Below are positions 56,619 through 64,000 of a stretch of DNA of 64,000 nt, piece by piece. Origin of the DNA: Drosophila miranda (taxonomy: Eukaryota > Arthropoda > Insecta > Diptera > Drosophilidae). Location: assembly GCF_003369915.1 (NCBI RefSeq), contig NW_022881603.1:13799593-13863592 (forward strand), read 5' to 3'. The notes below the pieces were generated by a model that was not told the DNA's origin, did not search any database, and saw nothing but the letters and a program-made list of their open reading frames with translations. Each line of letters opens with the position of its first letter. The first letter of the stretch is position 1. The position numbers and the translations under genes were made by a program.

Positions 56619-57367
56619 TTTTTTTTCTCTCCCTAAATGGGCGAGGGACCCGCACTACGTGGCCAGGATAGTTTCTTCGAGACCAGCAAAACCAAGCCAG
56701 GATGGCGGAGCTGTGGCCTATTCCCTATGGATTTGCCAACAAAAAGAATAAATTTTGGGTTCCTTTACTCCCCCTTTGAAGCGGACTCACTCTGGTGCTT
56801 TTTGGGTCTACTTTCCGTCCCGCTGGTCAGCTCTAAAGTTCCTGGTGTTTCACTGATCTTGATCCCCTGGAATCACAGATTTATTTATCTTTTATCGGGT
56901 GATGGCCACTACTCCATCCTCATCCCACTCACTTTTTCTTTCAAAACTAAAAAAATCACTAGATCACTATGTCCGGCGCGCATGCTCCTCCGTTGCGGGA
57001 ATTTCTTTCTCTGAACCCCCTCTTGGCTTTGCTGCTCTGTTTAATGCTCCCGGGCCGCTGCTCCCCATCGCACTCTCTTCTATCGCCCTTGAACTAGGTT
57101 CAAGGGCATGGCCTGATTCGGGCTGCTGGCGGCTCTCTTTTCTTTGGGGTATGGGTGAGTTGGCTTCGGGACTCCGTTATGGGATGAGATCGGAAATCCT
57201 CTCTCATAACGGCTCCGGAGAGCGCGCGGAACTCTCACTCTCCAGGACCAGGTGGCGCCACTCTTGCTAACTCTTTCCCCTTAAATTTTGGCCTTGCAAC
57301 TATGTTCGAACTTCTTTCCTCCTCACCGCTTCTATGGGATATCACCTATCGATATCTTCGCATGCAA
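56619..57367 (-). repeat. Truncated internal part of gag-only element, copy B
   Basis: Same as 47570-48318: polypurine tract and 3' noncoding part, ending at CGCATGCAAC before the spacer. No gag is present. Confidence 0.8.
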
Positions 57368-57825
57368 CAACATTTTTTTAAATTTATGTTTTTTAGACGT
57401 ATTCATGCATTGATTAGTTTCCTGTATATATCCTGTTCCCGATACTAGTTGTGATAGCTTTAAAACAGAGACCGACTGGTTTCTGTATTCATTGGAGCCT
57501 GAGATTGCAAACATTGCCTCAATTCTATAACGTCCGTTTCCCAAGGGTATGTGTGCAGAATGTTGCTAAATAAAAACGGCTATCGATTAAGAGCCCAAAA
57601 ATACCACATTTTAAAAACACGGCCACACTGCAAAACAGCAACAAACACTTGAGATAAAATATTTGTATTTAAATTTAAATTAAATAATTAATATTCTATT
57701 AAATAAAAAGTTAAAGAAGCTGTCATTGGGCAGCTTTCTTGCGACAACAGGCTTTACTAGATCCGGATCTGTGTTTGGAATCGCCAGGGCCAGCGAAATT
57801 CCTCAGGTAAAGGCAGGCAGCGCCC

Positions 57826-58435
57826 ACGCATGGCCATCGCATCCGCTTCTTTAAGATCAACCGCATGCTGTTGGACTTTACAAATCCCGACAGGGACCAT
57901 AATGCCGACCGGCTCCGTATTGGGGTCTCGCACGCTCCTCTGCTTATTGGCGGTGGACCGCTGCTGCGGGCCGTCATCAGCGACTTGGATCCACATATCA
58001 TATTCTCTGGCCATTGGCACGAGTCCAGGATATTTATTTACCCCTCCACGAAGGTGATCAACTTCTATGAGAATGCAGTGCGCCATTTTGATTTGAAGGC
58101 GCTGAAGGAGCAGGAGCACAGCTATTTGGAGATTATGGTGCCCACACCCTCGTATCGCATGGGAAAGTCCAAGATTGGCATGGGCTATGCTGTGCTGGGT
58201 GAGTACAAAGCTGGACTGGTCTGTTTTAGGTTATTTTCTAAGTATATGAATTTCCCTTTTAGAGAACTAGAATCTAAGCTACACGGTTCTGTGGCAACCC
58301 AACCGTTTTAGTCTGCTCTTCACCTACGTCTACGATTCACCTACGATTGTCTACAAAATGATGACCCGCTGTCCCTTCCGCGTGGCCAAACGACAGACGC
58401 ACTATAGCCGCGTCTCCAACATACCTCAATTTTAG
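57826..58435 (+). pseudogene. 3' part of PGAP5/MPPE1-type metallophosphoesterase gene, copy B
   Basis: Same structure as copy A, with exons 57826-58198 and 58263-58435. It carries the same in-frame TAG in the second exon at 58268-58270, and one further missense change (Ile to Ser codon) near 58310. The shared stop shows that the gene was dead, or at least mutated, before the duplication. Confidence 0.8.
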
Positions 58436-58926
58436 ACTGTCTCTCCCACCCCCTCCCGCCCCTTGAGGCCAACAAACTGGAGATTCTCAACGAAAGTAGC
58501 TCGATTAATTAAAGAGATTGCAATGATATATAATGCTAAGTAGAATATTCCAATAGTTACTTATAAATTGTTAGCAAAAGTGATGGTTTTTTTATGTTTA
58601 TTAACTTAGAAAATAAAAGGTATCGCTGTCCTCCGATTTTCTGCTCTTTCGATTTGGGAGTAGAAAGTGTAGTAGGCACCTACAGGGTTGCATTCGCCCA
58701 GAAAATAGCGGGAAATACTGGGTGCAGTCGAGTGCGCATGCGCAAACCTTCCGATGCCTGCTACCATCCGCTTCCAGCTGAAAATTAGCCCCGATGCCGC
58801 GTCATTTTAATTTTTAAAGTCGAACCGAGAGGTCGGTCGGTCGGTCAGCAGCGAAACGCGAACGAGATCCCGGGGCTCTCTGCGTCTGCGGTAGGATAAT
58901 TAAGCGTGACGCGGGTGCGTAACATA

Positions 58927-59960
58927 AAAAAAGAGTGCGTGCGAGAGAGACAGAAAATCAGTCTGAGCATGACGTCGGGCGCTGCGTAGCCACTGCAAAT
59001 TGATTTCTTGCTTTTGGCTACAAAAATGATCCGATCTGATCCAGATCCAGCAATCTGATAGATATGGTCATTATCTATGATTCTGCGTTTTTAGTTTTAT
59101 CGAATGTGCAATATTGTGGATGCAACAGATTTTCGTCCTTTGTGGGGGCGGAAGGGGGTGGGGCGAAATTCTGAGACATACGTTTTATAGTGAGATCTAA
59201 CAGAAGTGCGGATACCAAATTTGGTTACTCTAGCCTTAATAGTCTCTGAGATTTGTGGATGCCCCAGATTTTCGTCCTATGCGGGGGCGGAAGGGGGTGT
59301 GGTGAAATTTGGACACGAAACGGTCAAGGTCCGATATCACAGGAGTGTGGATACCAAATTTGGTTGCTCTGGCTCTTATAGGTTCTGAGATCCTTGAACT
59401 CATATTTTGCAATTGCCAAAACCGACCATGCAACCTGTGTGTTAGAGAGAGACAGAGCGAGAAAGAATGAAATTGTTTTCTTGATTCTGGCTATAATAAT
59501 TATACGATCTGGTTGAGATTTTACACTCTAGAACATACAGTCATCCTCTACGATTCTGCGTTTTTGGTTTTATCGTATCGTTAAAAATGTGGATGCCACA
59601 GATTTTCGTCCTTTGTGGGGGCGGAAGTGGGCGGGGCGAAGTTTTGAAATATTTTTGTAGCAGTGACATATCACAGAAGTCTGTATCCAAAACATCGTTG
59701 CTCTAGCTTTTATAGTCTTTGAGCACTAGGCGCTGAAGGGGACGGACAGACGGACGGACGGACGGACGGACGGACGGACAGACGGACATACGGACAGACG
59801 GACAGACAGACAGGGCTCAATCGACTCGGCTATTGATGCTGATCAAGAATATATGTATATACTTTATGGGGTCGGAAACGATTCCTTCTGGACGTTACAC
59901 ACATCCACTTTTACCACAAATCTAATATACCCCAATACTCATTTTGAGTATCGGGTATAA
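58927..59960 (+). mobile_element. mini-me-like element, copy 4
   Basis: Same truncated left end as copy 2. In the middle it carries GAAATTTGGACACGAAACGG like copies 1 and 5, not the copy 2/3 variant. The GACG/GACA/CATA run at ~59741-59812 is the longest in the window. It ends directly before the otk2 5' UTR. Confidence 0.7.
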
Positions 59961-60242
59961 TAACCATAAACCAAATGTCAGCCATCCAGTCGGCCAGCAC
60001 AGCCCTCGTGTCCAGTGAGAAGTGAAGTGAAGTGTATCCGTATCCGAGTCGAACACAAAGGAAACGAAAGACGAAACGAAGGTTAACTAAAACCAAAAAT
60101 TCGAAATTCCTTTTAAAAATCGAGGAACAAATAAAAGAAGAGCACGCACACCGGTTTTATGCGAGAGAAAAAAAGACAAGGGCCAAGACGAATCATAAAA
60201 GCAAAAAATACTAAGCCCCAAAGGAATTCTTCCCCTCGCGAG
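59961..60242 (+). promoter_or_regulatory. 5' leader of the otk2-like gene, with an upstream ORF
   Basis: Unique sequence between a mini-me-like element and the otk2 start codon. It holds a 16-codon upstream ORF (ATG at 59975, TGA at 60023-60025). An in-frame upstream ATG at 60159 would add 28 residues before the signal peptide. Its context is poor (T at -3), so 60243 is preferred. The promoter presumably lies beyond the mini-me-like insertion. Confidence 0.5.
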
Positions 60243-61672
60243 ATGAACGGAAGGCGATTGTTGGGCTGCTGCCTGGCTCTGAGCCTGATCTTCTGTTGTT
60301 GCGGTGAGTTCACACACACAATGCCACCGCTGACTCATCCGAGCATCATTCTCATCGCCATCCCCTGCCCCACACAGCCTCCCCAGTGTCTTTGGTCGAT
60401 GTGAGCATCTCAAAGGGTCCCCAAGCCGCGGTGACCGTCAAAGAGCAGAGCGGGCTACAGATGCCCTGCCAATATCAGCTACCTGACGGGTATCGCCAGA
60501 GCAGCAGCGTCATCCTGCGCTGGCGCAAGGACAACAAGACCCTGCGTCAGGCGGAGCTGGGCCAGACAAGCAGCACCACCAGCGAGCCCCAGCTGGAGAG
60601 CATGCTGCGCGAGGATGCGAGACTCACGCTGAACAAGGAGACCGGAGTCCTGCAGTTTGCCAGCGTTCTGGCCAGCGATGCGGGCAAATACCAGTGCCAG
60701 TTGCTGGTCGAGGGAGAGATGGCTGCCAGCTCTAGCAGAGGCATCCTGGAGGTCATCGAGCAGCTGAAGTTCGTGCCGCAACCGACGTCGAAGAATCTGG
60801 AGCTGGGCTCGCTGAGCAAAGTGCACTGCAAGGCTCAGGGAACGCCGCCGCCGCAAGTAAAATGGATGAGGGTAAGTCGGGCTCGTGGTCGGGTACCTCT
60901 GCGGCCATTCCATGGATTAATTATGGGATACTCGTTTCAGGAGACCCAACTGCCGCTGCCGGCGAACGTGACCGATCTGAATGGCACGCTGATCTTCAGC
61001 CAGGTCAGCAACGACCAGCGCGGACAGTACACCTGCCTTGCCTCGAACAGCCAGGGCCAGATCAGTGCCACAGTGTCCATCAGTGTGGTGGTGGCGCCCA
61101 AGTTCAGTGTGCCACCAGAGGGGCCCATTGAGGTGGCCGAATCGGGAACGGCCGTCATCCACTGCAAGGCGATTGGGGAGCCGAAGCCCACGATTCAGTG
61201 GGACAAGGACTTGGCCTATCTCAATGAGAACAACACGGACGGGGATCGCTTCACTCTGCTGGAGAACGGCACCCTGGAGATACGGAATGTCCAGGCCGAG
61301 GACGAGGGACGCTATGGTTGCACCATCGGCAGCAGTGCTGGCCTGAAGCGTGCGGATGTCCTGCTGGTGGTCAAGTCAGCCAAATCGGCCTCCAATTCAA
61401 TTGTCAGCCGCATCATCATTGTGATCATTTGCTTGGCCTTCCTCTACTTCGTTCTGGTGCTGGGCCTGAAGGTCTGGTACCGCTATCGCCGCCACCTGGG
61501 CAAGGTGCAGCTAGAGGATGCCACCCATGCGCCCACCTGCGACGGACACGAGCATGCCGAGCATGAGCCCTGCCTGACGGAGGCCAACAACTCCAGCAAG
61601 AACCTGAAGAGCAAGCTACGGGAGAGCACCATCCTGGAGCAGGAGTCGCAGGTGGCCGATGACATTGTCTGA
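60243..61672 (+). CDS. otk2: Otk2-like immunoglobulin-domain receptor (PTK7 family, no kinase)
   Basis: Single-pass Ig receptor of the Off-track/PTK7 family, known as Wnt co-receptors. Three exons: 60243-60303, 60378-60871 and 60941-61672, with introns of 74 and 69 bases. Both have GT/AG ends, and the second preserves the frame whether spliced or not. The product is 428 residues: signal peptide (MNGRRLLGCCLALSLIFCCC), three Ig domains (Cys pairs with DAGKYQC, QRGQYTC and DEGRYGC), a transmembrane helix (IVSRIIIVIICLAFLYFVLV, ~residues 340-360), and a ~65-residue tail ending QVADDIV. There is no kinase domain; that, and the length, match Otk2 rather than Otk. The coding frame has no lesion. 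Confidence 0.85.
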
Positions 61673-61835
61673 GTGCGATGCCTCCCTTTTGCTCCTTTTG
61701 CTTCTTTCAATGATCTCGTCCCCACCCATCCTCCCCTAAAAATGTTACTCCATTTTGTTGTTGAGTGTAAAAAAACAAAAATCTAAAAAGGAAAAATCGA
61801 AAAAAATCCCCTATAAATCTATTTGTATTTATATT

Positions 61836-61866
<31 letters not shown>

Positions 61867-61917
61867 CTTTATGCGTGTATGTATGTATGTCTCTGTGTAT
61901 ATATCCATGTACAGTTA
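61673..61917 (+). other. otk2 3' region with a TA microsatellite
   Basis: A-rich stretch (61768-61810), then a (TA)n run at ~61838-61866 and TGTATG repeats to ~61895. No canonical AATAAA is seen before the mini-me-like element at 61918. Confidence 0.5.
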
Positions 61918-63037
61918 TTATACCCGATACTCAAAATGAGTATTGGGGTATATTAGATTTGTGGTAAAAGTGGATGTGTGTAACGTCCAGAAGGAATCGT
62001 TTCCGACCCCATACAGTATACATATTCCTGATCAGCATCAATAGCCGAGTCGATTGAGCCCTGTCTGTCTGTCCGTCTGTCCGTCCGTCCGTCCGTCCGT
62101 CCGTCTGTCCGTCCCCTTCAGCGCCTAGTGCTCAAAGACTATAAAAGCTAGAGCAACGATGTTTTGGATCCAGACTTCTGTGATATGTCACTGCTACAAA
62201 AATATTTCAAAACTTCGACCCGCCCACTTCCGCCCCCACAAAGGACGAAAATCTGTGGCATCCACATTTTTAAAGATACGATAAAACCAAAAACGCAGAA
62301 TCGTAGAGGATGACTATATCTTCTAGAGTGCAAAATCTGAACCAGATCGTATAATTATTATAGCCAGAATCAAGAAAACAATTTCATTCTTTCTCGCTCT
62401 GTCTCTCTCTAACACACAGGTTGCATGGTCGGTTTTGGCAATTGCAAAATATGAGTTCAAGGATCTCAGAACCTATAAGAGCCAGAGCAACCAAATTTGG
62501 TATCCACACTCCTGTGATATCGGACCTTGACCGTTTCGTGTCCAAATTTCGCCACACCCCCTTCCGCCCCCGCAAAGGACGAAAACCTGGGGCATCCACA
62601 AATCTCAGAGACTATTAAGGCTAGAGTAACCAAATTTGGTATCCGCACTTCTGTTAGATCTCACTATAAAACGTATGTCTCAGAATTTCGCCCCGCCCCC
62701 TTCCGCCCCCACAAAGGACGAAAATCTGTTCCATCCACAATATTGCACATTCGAGGAAACTAAAAACGCAGAATCATAGATAATGATCATATATATCAGA
62801 TTGCTAAATCTGGATCAGATCAGATCATTTTTATAGCCAAAAGGAACAAATCAATTTGCACTGGCTATGCAGCGCCCGACGTCACGCTCAGACTGATTTT
62901 CTGTCTCTCTCGCCCGCACTCTTTGTCGTGTCGTTTATTATTAGCGGCGTCTGCCGGAGGAGAGCCATACTGACTAAGTATCGGGTATAACTGTAGAGTT
63001 GCGGTGTCCGCAGCAACTCACAACGTTCCCCCTCGTT
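61918..63037 (-). mobile_element. mini-me-like element, copy 5, full length
   Basis: Reverse orientation: TTATACCCGATACTCA at the left, GTCC/GTCT microsatellite at ~62065-62115, and AACGTTCCCCCTCGT at the right. Same layout as copy 1. Confidence 0.72.
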
Positions 63038-64000
63038 TTTTAGTAGAATAAATATTTTATAGCTCTCATAGAGCCCCATTTTATAGCGCAATCGTTTCCA
63101 TATCTTTTTTCCTGCGGCTCCACTCGGAACGGACTTCAGAGTGGGGGTGCGGGCTGGTACTGGGATTGGGATTGGGGTGGAGTTTGCCTCATAAAAGTCT
63201 CCTCTCTTTACCATCATAAATTCGTTGCGTTGCCCACTTGGCACGGCCGTAAACCTCACAAAATGCTCAACAGTTTTTTATGCGCTTTTTATAGCGAAAG
63301 CAGCCGTCTACCCAACCCAAACCCCCCCTACAATAGTAAGTCGTAAAGTTTCCCCTAGCTCAATACTTTGGAGGGCTATGAAATCTTGCGTTAAATGAAT
63401 ATGAAATCATGGGGGTGCGTGCACGACAGAAGTACAATAATCTAAAGGAGAGATCAGAAAATATGAGATATTCCTTGGAAATATTCATATTTTTTGTACC
63501 CTTCCAGAAACAGTTCCAGAGAAACAGTTTCTTTCCAATTAATATGGAAGGAAAGGGTTCCCTCCCATCTGGATATGTGATTCCCCCTAATGTCATCGGT
63601 TGTCAATATGAATTCCTCTGCATTGCCAGCGACAATTCCATTCCAATTGCCAGCGTCTGCACTTAATCGCTTCATTTACATTTCCATTTCCATTTCCATT
63701 TCTGTACGGCCCCAATCGGCCCGCCCCAATACCTTCCCTAGGAAAATGCTATGCGTTTTATGCATATTTTATGGTTTTTTATAGCTCTAGCATAAACATT
63801 ATGCGCCCACCGCACATCAAAGGCAACTACACATGCGCAGGCATGAGGCATGGGGCAGATATAAAAAAAGTAAGCGGCAAGTGCAATTAAACGACCACCC
63901 CTACCCTACCCTTGCCCCTGCCCCTACCCTGTACAGCCCATTCCGTTCCAGTGCTATCCCATCCACTGCCTCCTCCGCCGATCCTCCGTGCCTGATGCCA
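63038..64000. other. Non-coding flank, no gene seen
   Basis: Short simple repeats only: (TTTCCA)n at ~63676-63700 and CCCTACCCTTGCC-type runs at ~63897-63930. A minus-strand frame at 62888-63259 reads partly through the mini-me-like element and is not credible. Could be intergenic or a large intron of a gene to the right. Confidence 0.4.

Larger units (their letters stand above)
51487..59960. repeat. Segmental duplication, copy B
   Basis: Starts with TTGCTTAATAAA and the same ~28-A run as the end of the LINE at 43226, without the LINE body. It ends in mini-me-like copy 4. The pseudogene is offset by 9049 bases from copy A. Copy B keeps gag sequence that copy A lost, and copy A keeps a few blocks that copy B lost. 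Confidence 0.85.

Noticed and set aside
60159..60242. Upstream in-frame ATG of otk2
   Set aside because: Its context is weak and it would place a basic 28-residue stretch before the signal peptide.
62888..63259. 123-codon minus-strand frame near the right edge
   Set aside because: It runs from unique sequence into the mini-me-like element and has no protein-like pattern.

Overview
The window is animal nuclear DNA from a Drosophila, most likely of the obscura group. Short spliced introns, the gene content (a PDS5-type cohesin regulator, an Otk2-like Ig receptor, a PGAP5/MPPE1-type phosphoesterase) and the transposons (BEL/Pao, gypsy-like, jockey and LOA-like LINEs, mini-me-like elements, a P-like inverted-repeat element) support this. 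Most of the sequence is transposon, and two of the three host genes are broken. That pattern fits a degenerating or non-recombining region such as a neo-Y or heterochromatin; this is an inference, and the chromosome cannot be read from the sequence.

Layout. 1-2874: the end of an LTR retrotransposon (alanine-rich ORF, then an LTR) split by a mini-me-like element. 2875-18610: tandem array of a ~3.53-kb LTR element that carries only gag, minus strand, consecutive units sharing LTRs. 18611-31143: a PDS5 gene on the minus strand, exons 6 to 1. Exon 6 is cut by the array. Its ~65-bp intron 5 holds a three-level nest (inverted-repeat DNA element, then a P-like element, then a 6.3-kb BEL element), each level marked by its own target-site duplication. 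Exon 2 is split by a LOA-like LINE with a 15-bp target duplication. 32358-48318: a second gag-only array, with a BEL element inserted in gag (5-bp duplication) and a jockey-clade LINE inserted in that BEL (12-bp duplication). 43190-59960: two copies of an ~8-9 kb segment holding the right half of that nest, a gag-only LTR, a 3' phosphoesterase pseudogene and mini-me-like sequence. 59961-61672: an Otk2-like gene with intact coding sequence. 61918-64000: another mini-me-like element and non-coding flank.

How the parts relate. The nested insertions give a relative order: gag-only array, then BEL-B, then the jockey LINE, then the segmental duplication. The gag-only element keeps LTRs, a tRNA-Lys-type primer site, a polypurine tract and gag, but shows no protease, reverse transcriptase or integrase. 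If it is mobile it must borrow these from an autonomous gypsy relative; its amplification here as LTR-sharing tandem units looks like unequal LTR recombination. The strongest new observation is this gag-only family together with its expansion inside PDS5.
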